Assembly (NCBI GenBank): GCA_964020155.1
Contig: OZ026548.1
Location: forward strand, 3,473,397 to 3,537,396
Length of the DNA stretch: 64,000 nucleotides
Direction of reading: 5' to 3'
Origin: Chondrilla cf. caribensis
Lineage: Eukaryota > Porifera > Demospongiae > Chondrillida > Chondrillidae
The position numbers and the translations under genes are program-made. Below the pieces are notes generated by a model. It saw only the letters and a list, made by a program, of their open reading frames with translations, was not told where the DNA came from and searched no databases. Of the stretch, positions 47,930-61,099 are shown piece by piece. Positions within the stretch are counted from its first letter, which is position 1; each line of letters begins with the position of its first letter.

Positions 47930-49570
47930 GAGGGTGTGTAGTCCGGCTAGATGAGTGGGTGGTTCTGGCAGATGAGAGGGTGTGGTCCTTGTAGATGAAG
48001 GGGTGGTCCTGGCAAAGGAGAGAGGAATCTCTTTGCAAAGGAGAGAGATGGTCCTGGCAACAGAGAGGGTGTGATTATGGCAGATGAAGGGGTGGTCCGG
48101 GCAAGGGATAGAGGGTACTACTCCTTGCAAAAAAGAGGTGGTCCTGGCAAATTGAGAGGCTGTGGTTCTGGCAGATGAGGGTGCAGTTCTGGTAGAGTAG
48201 ATGGTGTGATCCTAGCAGCCCTGGCAAAGGGAGAGGGTGTTGTCCTGATAAAGGACAGGGTGTGGTCCTGGCAAGAGAGGGTGTGGTCTGGTAAAGGAGA
48301 GGATACGGCCATGGCATAGGAGTAGGGTGAGTCTGGCAGAGAAGATGGTGTTCTGGTACGTAGACTTGGCAGAGGTTCTGGCAGATGTGCAGGTGTGATC
48401 TTGGCAAAGAAGAGGGTGTGGTCCTAGCAAAGAAGAGGATGTGGTCCCGGTAAGGGAGAGGTGTGGCTGTGCCTAATGAGAGGGAATGGTCCTGCAAGGA
48501 GAGATTTGGTTGTGGCTAATGAGAGGGCATATTCAAGCAAAGGAGAGGGTGTGGTCCCAGCAAACAAGGTAGTTGGTCCTGGCAAAGGAAAGGGTGAGGT
48601 TTTGGCAGATGTGAAGGTATGGTCTCGGCAGATGAGAGGAGTGGTCCTGGTAGATGAGAGGAGGGGTTCTGGCAGATCAGAGGAGTGGTCCTGTAGATGA
48701 AAGGAGTGGTCCTGGCAGATGAGAGGAGTGGTCCTGGTAAATGAGAGGAGTGGTCCTGGTAGATGAGAGGAGTGGTCCGGGCAAATGAGAGGAGTGGTCC
48801 TGGCAGATGAGAGGAGTGGTCCTGGCAGATGAGAGGAGTGGTCGCAGCAGACGAAAGGAGTGGTCCTGGTAGATGAGAGGAGTGGTCCTGGCAGATGGGG
48901 GGAGTGGTCCTGGCAGATGAGAGGAGTGGTCCTGGTAGATGAGAGGAGTGGTTCTAGTAGATGAGAGGAGTGGTCCCAGCAGACGAAAGGAGTGGTCCTG
49001 GCAGATGAGAGGAGTGGTCCTTGCAAATGAGAGGAGTGGTCCCAGCAGACGAAAGGAGTGGTCCTGGCAGATGAGAGGAGTGGTCCCAGCAGACGAAAGG
49101 AGTGGTCCTGGTAGATGAGAGGAGTGGTCCTGGTAGATAAGAGGAGTGGTCCTGGCAGATGAGAGGAGTGGTCCCGGCAGATGAGAGGAGTGGTCCTGGC
49201 AGATGAGGGGAGTGGTCCTGGCAGATGAGGGGATTGATCCTGGCAGATGAGAGGAGGGGTTCCTTGAAGATGAGGGGAGTGGTCCTGGCAGATGAGAGGA
49301 GTGGTTCTGGTAGTTGAGGGGAGTGGTCCTGGTAGATGAGAAAAGTGGTCCTGGTAGATGAGGGAAGTGGTCCTGGCAGATGAGGGGAGTGGTCCTGGAA
49401 GATGAGGGAAGTGGAGTGGTCCTGGCAGATGAGAGGAGTGGTCCTGGCAGATGAGAGGAGTGGTCCTGGCAGATGAGAGGAGTGGTCTTGGCAGATGCAA
49501 GGGTGTGGTTCTAGGAGAAGTAACGGTGTTTTTCTAGAACATGAGAGGGTGTGGTCCTGGCAAGAGGGGG
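47930..49570. repeat. 22-bp minisatellite, spacer B/C array
   Basis: Degenerate units run at 47930-48610, then regular GAGTGGTCCTGGCAGATGAG units to about 49500, with a GTCCCAGCAGACGAAAGGA variant interspersed (about 48840-49110). The unit is the same as at 9710, 30190 and 60510. Confidence 0.95.
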
Positions 49571-49645
49571 CGTGGTTTGGTGAGGAGAGTGAAGAATCTT
49601 CAGGAAAATTAGAGGGCATTGAACTCCTAAAGGAGAGGATTACTT

Positions 49646-52600
49646 CTAACAGATGAAAGATGACAGATGAAAGTGTAGTATGGCAATGTAGTGGATGTAC
49701 TCCTGGTAGGGTATTGGGTGTGGTCCTGACTTAGGGATCACAAACATTCTGTTGGACTTATATACCGGGTGAGATCTCCCAACAATATAGCTGAGTGTGT
49801 TCTCTTTAACGATCATATTATCTGTATCTGGTGGGTTAGGTGGGTCCAGTGGTTGGATCAGTAGAGGTGGGTTGAGTAGTAACAGCAAATGGAGGATACC
49901 CTTTTTCTGCAGGAATAAGAGATAATAGTATAAATACCTCGTGTGTCTTGTGTGGTGCAACATATAAACCACACAATAATACACCATACACAAGATGTGC
50001 AATGTACGTAATACAACACTCACTCACACATGCACACACACACACAGAGTGGGTGAAGATGGTGAGGGGCCACTCCACGAATGAAGAAAGTGGAAAATTT
50101 CAAGTTTAGAGACAATTGTCAAATTGTATCACCAATATCACAGATGAGTACATGTAGTGAATATGGAAACAAGTATATGTAGTGAGTTTGGGGATACATG
50201 CAGAAGTGAGTAAACACATGAAAGCATGCAATTCAAACAAATACACGAATGTACACAATTCACAATGCATTGTACTATACATTTAATATGAATCCAATAA
50301 GGATCTGACCACATTCAAACCCATGAACACTTACTGGTCAGGAGGTCCAATTCCTCCTTCATAGCTCTCCCGAGCCCACTCATCTTAGGGTAGCCGGCTA
50401 TGCTCCTCATCACCTCACACAGTTTACTGATACTGTCAGGATTGGCATGCTTCTGGAGGTGGAGGAGAAGCTTCTCGTTTCCTTTCCTCACACTACAGTG
50501 GTCAATATCATAAGCAACATCTTCAGAGATTACTTCCTTGATTTCCAGTCTTGACACAATAGCGTGTGAGTCAACATCTTGGAGGAACCTTTCACTGAAC
50601 TTGTTCATGAAAGCCTTAGAGTCAAATCCTCCACCTGCACACAAGAAGGGTACACTCATAACTTGTCCCTAACCCTAAACACTCTACTATCCTCAATCTA
50701 CCTGTTGAAGGACTAGCGATAACAGGACAGATTGTGATGTGTGTACATACATGTAGCACAGACTATGAATAACGTATTCTCTCTAAAATTTCAACATTCT
50801 AAATATTGCCAGGCACATTTTTCTGCTAATTTATTCTAATCTCGACACACTTCGTGCCAATCTGTATTCATGTCCACAAAAGACCTGAACTATGTGATTC
50901 TATTCATTTTGAGGATATGGCTTTCAGCTGTGATGATAGCTTTGAATTTGGACTGCCTCCAATTCCAAGCACTCCAGAACAAAAGTTCTCTCCATCTGTA
51001 AATATAGGGAATGTTCTGCAAATCTTTTGTGATCGTTACCACCTCCTAAATGGCCGGCAAATTCTTTACAATTTTATGGTGTCTTTACCCACCATCAGTA
51101 GGAAAGCAGCTATTTTTAAGAAAGACGATTTCTCTAAAGCTTCGTCATGTACTCTATTGATTTACAATCTAACCATTTTACATTTTCATCACCATCGGGA
51201 ATTGAGATCAATAGTACTCTATTCTAATCAAGAGATGAAAGGTTTTGTGCAACGAAGGTGACAAAATTTGAGAGAATACAGTAGTAGGTGCTCACATGCT
51301 GACATAAATAATACGTATATTACACCCACACATTAACATACTCCATGGAGAAGGGTACATATGTACAGGCACGTACAATGCATGTATGTACAGTACATCT
51401 TCACATGAATTTGTACACAAAGGTGCACATGCACATGTACACACACGTGTAATCGCATGGATACATATCCATCACCACTCACACACCTTGAAGGCTTCTT
51501 TTCACATATGATGTGCTCTGCACTACATGTACAGTCGATGGTGGTTCAAGTGGTGGGTGGGGTCTACACACTACAGGATATGGAGGGTGCAATACAGCAA
51601 CAGAAGAAACATGAAGATGTTTGGACTTCAGTGAGGGCATCACAGTGGACTGGGTCTTGTCCTGTAACAAAGTATTACAAAAGGTAATGAATTCCCATTT
51701 CCAATCTAGTCATCTCCAGAAATATGTAACACACACAGTCACACTTACGTACTTGTAAAGATGCTAGTTCTTCTACAATCTTGGCTGCGATGTCATCAAC
51801 AGTTTTCTTTGTCTCAAAGTGCCCTATGGCATCAAGTAGGGTCTTCCATGTCACCTGGCTGCCGTGTTTCAACCAGTGCTTCAACATGGAGTAGTAAGCC
51901 TCGTCATCACTTGGAGCTTCCTCACCAAGTCTGTCCAGTTCACCCTCATCTACCTCCAAGAGATTTCCCACTCTCTCCCATTTGTCTTTGTGTTGTAGTT
52001 TGGACAGAATATGCTTGTCTATGAGTGAACGACTGGGTCTTCCTCCCATGATCCTGTTGGCATCACTAATCTCTTCCCCTCCCTCTAACTGGTAACCCAA
52101 AAAAGACAAGATCCTTAAAGTGGCTTCTTTACCTGCTTTGTCACAATCAATCAGCTCTTTCACAGCCAGGAAAGCACTGATGCACTTCTGTTCTATCTGT
52201 TTTGGTAGGTTGGCCCACAGACCAGGTCCACCACCTGTTCTCTCGATTATACTGGCAATGTCGTGAAAGTCAAACTGACGAGCTATGTCCAGTGGACTCA
52301 GACCATTAGGAAAGAGTTCGTTAACTGTATACTTTGTAGATGAGTGAGAGATTAGCTTGTCTATGAAGACTTTGTAGTCCTTGGCACCTTTCTTGATACT
52401 ATTTTCCACAGAGTAATTCATTGAGATCTTGCATGTTATCAAAGAAATGTGCAGTGGAGAGAGAGGACATTCATCATGTAAATGAAGCTGTTGAAAGATA
52501 TTAACTGCTTGATAAGGGAATTCATGACACAAAACATTATTTGTCAACAACCATGTTTGATGGGCTGCTTCAGTGAACATACTCTCATCTCTGGAAAGTG

Positions 52601-55008
52601 TTGTTATCACCAGTGGATCACCTGTGAAGGAACCTAAAATCAAGAGCTTACAAGGATCAAGAAGATTCCTATTCTTGAGAGAGAGAATGGATTCTCTGAT
52701 GCTACCTCCAAGGTCATTGAACCCACAGGCCTTACAGAGTTCATGCAATTTGTTTATCTGTCCAAACATTACAGCTACTTCAAACATGGAAAGACCAAAA
52801 CAATTCTGAGTAGTAAAATTACAATGTTTGGAAATTAAAAATTTCACAATTTCCACATGGCCTTCTCCAGCTGCACACATTAAAGGAGTCATATCCATGG
52901 GATCACAGCAATCAAGAGGATTATTATCAGGTACACATGCCAGTTGATTAGGTGAATCTACCTCTGATTCAGTGGCCATTGGGTGTTGCAAATTATATGG
53001 CTCACATATTGCATCTGATAATACTGTAACTACTTGTACAGAACCACTAAGAACTGCCTGATGTAGAGGAGTTCCAAAAACACCTGCCATTATGTCTGGA
53101 TTAGCTTCCAATCTCAGCAATTCATGCACTGCTTCCAGTTTGCCTACTTCAGCTGCTGAGTGGAGTGGAGTGCAGCCATCAGCGTCGGCTCCATTGACAT
53201 CCAAACCACATTCTACCAACCAATCTACTAATTCAACATGACCACCTTGGGCAGCAAAATGTAGGACACTTTGACAACTACTGCTCAATACATCAATCGG
53301 ACAACCTTCATCCAGTAAAACTGACATTACCTTCTTGTGACCACCAAATGCAGCCTGATGTAGTGGAGTCCCGTAAATACCAGCAACCTTTATCATTGAT
53401 GCCTTTCCACCCAATCTCAGCAATTCATGCACTGCTTCCAGTTTGCCATTATGCGCTGCTGAGTGGAGTGGAGTGTAGCCATTAGCATCTTCTCTATTGA
53501 CATCCAAACCACATTCTACCAACCAACCTACTAATTCAACAAGACCACCTTGGGCAGCAAAATGTAGGACACTTCGACCATTACTGTTCACCACATCAAT
53601 CGGACAACCTTCATCCAGTAAAACTGACATTACATTCTTATGTCCACCCAATGCAGCCTGATGTAGCGGAGTCCCGTATATACCAGCAACCTTTGTCATT
53701 GACAACCTTTCCACCCAATCTCAGCAATTCATGCACTGCTTCCAGGTTGCCATTATGTGCTGCCGAGTGGAGGGGAGTGTAACCATCATTAGCTTGTACA
53801 TTAGCAGAAACTCCTCTGGCAATCAGTTCTCTAATCACTTCAACATATCCTCCTTCTGCTGCTCTATGGAGGAGAGTATATCCATGACCATCTGCTACAT
53901 CCACTGGACATCCATGTTCTAATATTGCTAACACAGTCTGCATATCACCAAGGTAGGATGATTGGAACAGCAAATCACGAACAGTCTCATCATCTAGTGC
54001 TGCTATAAACTCTAGTCTTGTTCCCTTTCCACCCAAAATTTCTTCTCTCTGCTCACAATCAACATCCTCCACTCCACCATACTTCAACAGTTCTTCCCGT
54101 GTTGAATAGTTCTCACACATCACTGCCCTATTCAATGGTGTATTACCTTCATAATCTAAATATTTAACATTGCTACCTAGATCAACCAGGATACCTATAG
54201 GAGCCACTCCTCCACTTGTTGCAGCATGATGTAAAGGAGTGCGGCCGTGTCTGTCCACTGGATCAATACAGCAACCGCTCTTGTGGAGAAGTTTTATCAC
54301 CTCCACCTGTCCATGTGATGCAGCATGATGGAGAACGGAACAACCCTCTTCATCAGTCAGGTCGGGTGATAATCCTAAATCGAGGTAATTCTTCACCAAT
54401 ACAATGTTCCCAGATTGGGCAGCCTCAAACACATCACCGTCATCATCTACACTATATTCTTCATTGTCCTTCAGTTCTTGCTTTACTTCTTCCATTCCAA
54501 AGTTTTGTGGTGGACAGTCACTCTCTGAGATATCATTTCCATCTGGTTGTAGTTCTTCAACATGTACTGTTCCTTCATGTACACCTTCTGTAGTGAACTG
54601 CACACAACTCACAATACAGTGGGATTCTACTTCCTGTTTATCACGGACAGTACCATGGCATTCTATTTCCTGCTCTCCAATCGCAGTAGAGTGAGATTCT
54701 ACTTCCTGTTCACCACTGACAGTACTGTTGGATTGTACTTCCTTGTACCTTCCGCTCATGATATTGTGGGATTCTGTCTGTTCACCACTCACAGTACTGT
54801 GGGATTCTACTTCCTGATCACCCCCATATTTTAAAATCACAGCCTCTGCTATGGCTTCATCACCTTGTTGTCCACTAAACTCTACACCTTCTTTGACCTC
54901 ATGATGTACACGTATTTCAGAATCTTGTATATTTTGTGCTATCATTGTATCTGTACTGTCATCCTCACTATCAATGTGACCTTTCTTTTGATATTTCGAG
55001 TCAGCCAT
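49646..55008 (-). CDS. Ankyrin/Death/CARD-like gene C, one frameshift
   Basis: Exons: 55008-51753, 51661-51487, 50634-50335 and 49821-49646 (stop), with the same phases as gene B. Exon 1 is 3,256 bp, one base over a multiple of three. At about 53704-53709 the paralogues read aaaggcatcaatgac while this copy has an extra base (aaaggttgtcaatgac). This breaks the frame at the start of the first 303-bp cassette. Downstream the ankyrin repeats, Death domain (DKWERVGNLLEV) and CARD-like exon are intact. The last exon starts NMIVKENTLSYIVGRS and stops before the minisatellite. It is either a recent pseudogene, a split gene or an assembly error; the intact remainder favours a young change. Confidence 0.75.
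50335..50634 (-). other. CARD-like domain exon of gene C
   Basis: A 300-bp exon with the same splice sites as the gene B exon. Conserved ends (SHAIVSRLEIKEVIS, YPKMSGLGRAMKEELDLLTS) frame a divergent middle (EDVAYDIDHCSVRKGNEKLL). Confidence 0.7.
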
Positions 55009-55123
55009 TTTGTTACACTGTCGGTTGATTTCACAATCTTGTCAAGGCTACATGAATGATTAAAATAGACAATTATGCAAGTACGTCTCTAGATAAACTG
55101 AAGTTTAATGGTTTATCCAAATA

Positions 55124-55278
55124 CAGTGGAACCTCCATAATCCAACACCTTTATAATCCAAAATTGAGATACATCCATTATTATAGATTATACTATAAAA
55201 CCTCCATAATCTGACAACCTTTGAAATCCAACATGTCATTCTTTGCCCATTTAGTGTCAGATTATCAAGGTTCTACTG
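55124..55278. mobile_element. Tigger-like MITE, copy in spacer C
   Basis: Ends CAGTGGAACCT and GGTTCTACTG, at the same site as in spacers A and B. Confidence 0.6.
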
Positions 55279-55698
55279 TGTGTAGCAATCGATGCAATTA
55301 AAAGGTTGGATTAGATTATGACCTACAATTTGCTTGATCTCTTTCTTACAGTAAACATTCAATTTATTAGTTATTGAATATGTGTGTATATTATTATTAT
55401 TTACCCAGACCTGTATTTACCTTTCAAAAATTCATTCACATAGTAAATTTATTGTTAATCTACCACAATTCGTTTTTAAAATAATTGGCAGAATAATTTA
55501 ATTGTTTGGCAGATTAACTGGATGCATATAACTGATTTTATATCATATTGGTCCTGGGAAAATGTGGTGGAAAAGGTGTGGCAGATAAAGTGCTGGTGGA
55601 TTAACGAGAATTCACTATAATATTATTATATTTGATATTAAGCTGAATTTTTTTAATTTTATACATCAACGGCTCCTACTCCACAGTCCAGACATTCA

Positions 55699-56466
55699 TA
55701 GTCTGGCTCGCTAGACCCAATTTCTCATTATCACGCGGAGGCGAAAATGAGAAATAGGGTCTAGCAACTATTGTCAATTTCACACCTTGCGCAATCATCG
55801 CCGTCGGCGTTTATAAGCAACAATGCGTACGGACGTAGGTGCGAGTTGTATGATGCTGGAACAATTGCGATGAAGGGATACAACACGGATGACGCAGGGA
55901 TTAGAGGCTAGTCACTTAGAAACAACATGCTGCGTCTGCGCTGCCGCTAACGTTCCGCTCAAGAAAGGAGAAAGGTCGCTGAAGCGTTCGCACTCACCAT
56001 TCTCGCGCGAAAACTGAACGAAATCAGCCAGATTTCTCTGAAACTGACAAGCAACGCTATAATCATAGTTTTTTCGAGCATTGCAGTGGTCAGGCTGCGA
56101 AAGTGGAGAGGCTGGAGACAGAGATGACTGCTACAAGTAGCAGAATTGTACAGCTCGTCGATCAGCGCGCTCAGCGCTGGCAGCGTAGGAAGCGGATACT
56201 GTCGCCCACTTTCAGAGGTACTGGGATATCTCCAGCCAGCAAGAAGGTAACTCCAAGGCCAGACGTCGTCTACACACTCTTCCACACGCCTATTCTTTAA
56301 ACGCCCGCGGAGCGGCTAGTGCCAATTACTGGCGGTGTCGTTTCAGTTGCCGGCGATTTCATTGGTCGAGCGGAGGTGTGAAATTGACAATAGTTGCTAG
56401 ACCTCTCCCTCTCTCTACCGCGCCCACGCGCGGTGATGAGAGGTTGAGGTCTAGCGCGCCAGACTA
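55699..56466. mobile_element. Hairpin-ended Mutator-like transposon with GC-rich cargo (768 bp)
   Basis: Exact 9-bp target duplication AGACATTCA (55690-55698 and 56467-56475). The empty sites in spacers A (about 5448) and B (about 43390) lack the insert. Terminal TAGTCTGGCTCGCTAGAC pairs with GTCTAGCGCGCCAGACTA. Inside each end is a separate hairpin, followed by the shared inverted gtctagcaactattgtcaat and tttcacacc. The 550-bp centre is much richer in G and C than the surroundings. A 9-bp duplication plus long ends fits the MuDR/Mutator superfamily. No transposase is present. Confidence 0.85.
55900..56300 (+). other. GC-rich, exon-like cargo of the 55.7-kb transposon
   Basis: Plus-strand frames include CVCAAANVPLKKGERSLKRS (to a stop near 56015) and, from 56103, RIVQLVDQRAQRWQRRKRIL ending PRPDVVYTLFHTPIL. 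The basic, exon-like composition suggests a captured host fragment. I do not recognise the source. The overlapping minus-strand frame (55959-56285) is equally long, so strand is not certain. Confidence 0.35.
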
Positions 56467-56475
56467 AGACATTCA

Positions 56476-57603
56476 CTGCTCTCAGACCAACACTTCAGTT
56501 CCTCTTTCAACACCAGATGCCTTCTATACACCGTTCTCCAGTTGTCTTTCTTATTCCCCCATCAAAAGGAAACAAGCCCACTTTGGCCAATCATTCACTT
56601 GACGAATTAATAATGAAAACTACAATCGATTCTTGAATTTCAACAATATTATTACAATGTACATATATATTAGTATGTAATCCATGCATATTCCCCTCGA
56701 ACGAGTATATACATACGAATATCATGCACGTGTGAATGAACTGGGATTTTTTCAAATATTTTATATAATATACTTGCGAAATTGTACAAGCACAGCAAAG
56801 TAGACATGGACACATATCATTACAAGGCCGTAAGAAGCATTTGAAAAGTGGTAAGGCTGTAAAAATTAATTCTTCATAGCTCATACTAACATACTAGTCT
56901 ATAGATACCCTTTTACCATATAATAATTAAGCGATGACATTCTTTTTACCAAATGCATGCTTTGGGGATTGAAAAGAGAGAGGCTGATGAGATTTCTCAC
57001 CAATGGAGGACATCTTTAATTTGTCGTGCACAGGCTATGATAGTGCCATGCAACTGACAAATTCTATGACATAGAGTGACGTCAGGGTTGATTACATCAT
57101 CATGACATGAAATATGGTGTAATCTAAAGATGGCAGATGTGGAATTTTGAAAACATGGTAAGGCCAAAACCTTACCAGCTGCACCACTTCCTATGGCCTT
57201 CCATTAGTACATGTTTATGAGATATAAATATGGGAGAGATGAGATAGAACACATGATAAAATCATTACCATCCATCAACCTCTGTACATGGTACCTACCT
57301 ACATAAACCTAACCCCTGTCTGCACATGTATAGTATACAGACATTGATATGATACATTTGATACACTGTACATACAATACAACTTGCCCAGGAGTAACCC
57401 AGCATGCACTGTAAAAACACTGGTGGAAATATTCTACCATTGCTGGTGGACTTGATGAATTGCATGTATCATCACATGCTCAAAATTGTCATGGTTGCTA
57501 TTGGTAACAAACGAAATCAATACAACTATGCATAGCGTAGCAACAGAGTAAATAGTTCGTGTGTGTGGGGGGGGGTGGGGTGTTTGGTTGTCTGGTCTAC
57601 ATA
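56476..57603. other. Spacer C, conserved spacer sequence
   Basis: This aligns with 5.45-5.76 kb and 6.37-7.23 kb. The frame homologous to the unidentified exon of spacers A and B is shifted here (FPFDGGIRKTT) and separated from its end by the Mutator-like insertion. It is therefore a dead copy. Confidence 0.45.
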
Positions 57604-58409
57604 ATATAACATGTTCTGAAATATGTCGTTAAATTCTGTTTCAACAGTCCTCAACTATTTACTGTTTCACTGTAATTTTATGTAAACTGTTTTGAAAATT
57701 AACAGTAAACACACAACTCTTGGGTATGCATAAAAAAACAAATTTGGGGGGTTAACAACAAGTAATTCATGTTCAAAAACTCGTGGGGCTGCACCACCCA
57801 CACTCGAATTACTTAGGCATCTTTCTTAGGTTCAGAAGAACCTTCGCTGAAGTTATTACGTTCGGCGAAGCTTTAGCGCACGAATTCTAGCCCAATTTCT
57901 AATTGTCGGCGTTCGAAATCAACCATCTTTATTTCGCACAATATAAATTATAATAGAAATTCATTGTTGCTGTTACGCGTAGGAACACATATTATCTATA
58001 TTATATCGGTCGAGCGTTACATACTGGAAGTTGAAATGAAAACAATATAGCGGCTGCCGCAAAAACGCAAATTTGGGCTATTGTTACAGACACAAAACAA
58101 GCAACATTTATGTAAGATCAGAAGATTCTCTGGGATTGTGTGGGACCCAAGCTTACTTTGTTCATAAACAGGTTGTTATTCAGCTTGCTAGCAACCGGAA
58201 TTTATTCAAAACATGCCTGACCATAATTGTCACCTCCCTAAGTTTCTGCTGTTTCAAGGGATTGTTTGGATTAATGTCCTGAGAATTGATAGGTTTCAAC
58301 AGTAAACAGTTATGTTTACTGTTAAAACCTGATAAATGTGATGAAACAGCTGAATATTCAGGTTGAGGCTAAATCAGAATTTGACCATCTAGTTCAGAAC
58401 ATGTTATAT
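57604..58409. mobile_element. 806-bp inverted-repeat element, spacer C only
   Basis: ATATAACATGTTCTGAA (57604-57620) pairs with TTCAGAACATGTTATAT (58393-58409). Further inverted similarity (aaattctg, cctcaac) lies inside the ends. Spacers A and B lack it. It contains the dispersed attacgttcggcgaag repeat also seen at 28.4 kb. The frame at 58073-58282 has no known domain. Confidence 0.6.
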
Positions 58410-59360
58410 GTACACATACATATACAAACAAATGTACATGACCAACTCCACAAAATAAGTACACTATCTACTACAACATACATCTGTCTACCATATTATT
58501 ATATACACAGGTAAGTGGACAATGTTTGCATACTCCTCAGATCACACCACCTGTTGCCCATCACAACATCAACAGTTGAACAGCTAAAGGTTTGCTGTAT
58601 TCATTTCGAAATGTTTGTGCATGTTATGATACATGCAATTCATCAAATCCACTAATAATGGTGGGATATTTCCACCAGTGTTTATACAGTATCACAATAC
58701 CCTTGAACTGGGGACCTGAAAATTTCTGATTCTTATGCCACTCTATGATAGAGTACATCAACCTCTTTCATTGTTAAGGAGTGGATCAAAAATAATCAAG
58801 GTGTACTATACACTCTATTCTCTACTACTGTGAGACTGTTCAACAAACAATATCCACTGTATACTGACATACACAGTCTATTGTTCTACACACCTCTGTC
58901 CCAGAACACTATGTCGGATGGAGGAAATCCAACAAACTGGATACAGGAACTATTCTCACCTCACAACAACAACTGAATGTCAACTCAGTGCTGAGAACAC
59001 TTCAACCAAAGGTGCCGTCCACAGTCCACACAGAGACAGGATAAGGGACTTTAATGGGATTTAACATCAACCAGTGAAGAGTAGGCTGTACAGGTGAAAG
59101 GGATGACATTGTGTAAGTACTAATATACAATACTACTAGCTGTGAACAAAGATAAAGACCACAGCTAGACACATGACTGTGTTGTAATAAATAATAAATC
59201 ATTTCAGATATCAGTGAATATGACTGTCCATGTCAATGTCCCTAAATTAAATGTAAACTAGGAATAGACAACTCAAAACAGAAATAATCAGAAAATCAGT
59301 TCCATGGGAAAATTGGAAGCATTTGCCACTATTATTTTGAAGCAGCTGATTATCATTCTG

Positions 59361-59420
<60 letters not shown>

Positions 59421-60509
59421 ACACAAAAACATGCACACACACGCACGCATGTACACACACAGGTCATGTCACCATTAACAACTGATAACAACTGATAATG
59501 TACTTACATCTCACAGTTATTATTGGCTATGTATATTCAATACAATTATTGAATCCTAGAATGATCCACAGTTGAAGGGAGTGCACACATCACAACAGAG
59601 GAGGCTGGCAGGACAGACCACCTGTAGGAATCTCACAGTCAGTCACGTCTACTAGTACGATGATAGGCGGAGTTTCGTGGATAGTTAGCTACGACCGTTC
59701 TATCTCCTCTTCTTCCCCGACAATGGCAGTATTCCCTTACAAAGTGGTCGGCTGGAGATCACCTACGTATAGATATAAAACTCAGCTATGGTATGACGTA
59801 CACACGTAGTGGTCAACTCAGACAGCGTGGGAAGATTGGAATTGGTTAGACAAGATCTAACCGAATGAACAACAAATTAAAAAAATAACGTGATCTAAAT
59901 TTATAGAGGTGTTTCTAACAATTATTCATACTAAAAACAAACCACATGCAATCTCGTTTAGAGCGGTACACACTTGGACTCTACGTTGAATACTACGTAA
60001 ATGATAGTTTAACGGTCACCAACTGTAATACCTCGCGAAGATGAAAGAACCGGATAAAGACGACAAATCACACGGTCTTCCTGAAAGTACGCTGTACGTA
60101 CTTCGTTTGTGGCTTTGGGCGTGGTTTACCCAGACGCTCTAGATCTCCGCGCGTGTATACACGGCTTTTCGATAGTAAACGCTAGTAGCTATTATTGTCA
60201 CATGCAACCAAGCTACAGATTCAACACTGGGGTGTAAAGTGCATGAACCATAGATGTTCGGTGTTATAGGGTCGAGTATGACATTATTATGGTCTGGCTG
60301 CCCTAAATTTCATCCATACACTAGGTACCGGCGTTTGGAATGATGTGATTAGAAAATGTTGTTATATAGATCTACCACCCTATAGCTAGCATGGAGCAAT
60401 TTGAATAGTCCATAGATGTCAATGTGAGTGTACATGTCATTAGCCTAGAAGCCCAGCCGTGGTATTTTATTATTATAACTGTAGCAAGTAATTAAGTACA
60501 TACATACAC
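58410..60509. other. Spacer C, conserved spacer sequence with a CA tract
   Basis: This aligns with 7.26-9.7 kb and 44.1-47.1 kb. It includes the CA tract at 59362-59415, the acceptor-like block near 59600 and the tattattgtcacatgcaacc word near 60190. No gene can be fixed. Confidence 0.4.
59362..59415. repeat. (CA)n microsatellite, about 27 units
   Basis: The short paralogue of the 128-unit tract at 8334. Confidence 0.95.
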
Positions 60510-60925
60510 TAGAGGGTGCAGTTCTGGTGGAGTAGAGGGTGTGATCCTAGCAGCCCTGGCAAAGGGAGAGGGTGTGGTCCTGATAAAGAACAGGGTGTGG
60601 TCCTGGTAAGAGAGGGTGTGGTCTGGTAAAAGAGGATGTGGTCCTGACATAGGAGTAGGGTGAGTCTGGCAGAGAAGATGGTGTCCTGGTACGTAGATGA
60701 GAGGTGTGGTTCTGGCAGATGTGCAGGTGTGATCTTGGCAAAGAAGAGGGTGTGGTCCTGGCAAGGGAGAGGTGTGGTCATGGCACATTCAACCAAAAAA
60801 GGATGGTGTGGTCCCAGCAAGCGAGGAAGTTGGTTCTGGCAAAGGAAAGGGTGTGGCTTTGGCAGGTGTGAAGGTATGGTCCTGGCATATGAGAGGAGTA
60901 GTCCTGGTAGTTGAGGTAGACATTG
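60510..60925. repeat. Degenerate 22-bp minisatellite, spacer C
   Basis: GTGGTCCTGGCAAGGGAGAG-like units have variable spacing. It keeps only the degenerate type seen at the left edges of the other arrays; the homogeneous 22-bp block is missing. Confidence 0.85.
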
Positions 60926-61099
60926 ATAGTTACCTACAGATGTTGATGTTTGAAATGGACAGACACAGTATACATTAAAGAACATGATACTAAGACTATC
61001 AATAGAGAGGGGATTTACTAGTTACATACATATAGTACATTCGTACATCACCGATATCATAATGAATGTACATGTATCTCTAAATGGTCACAATTACAA

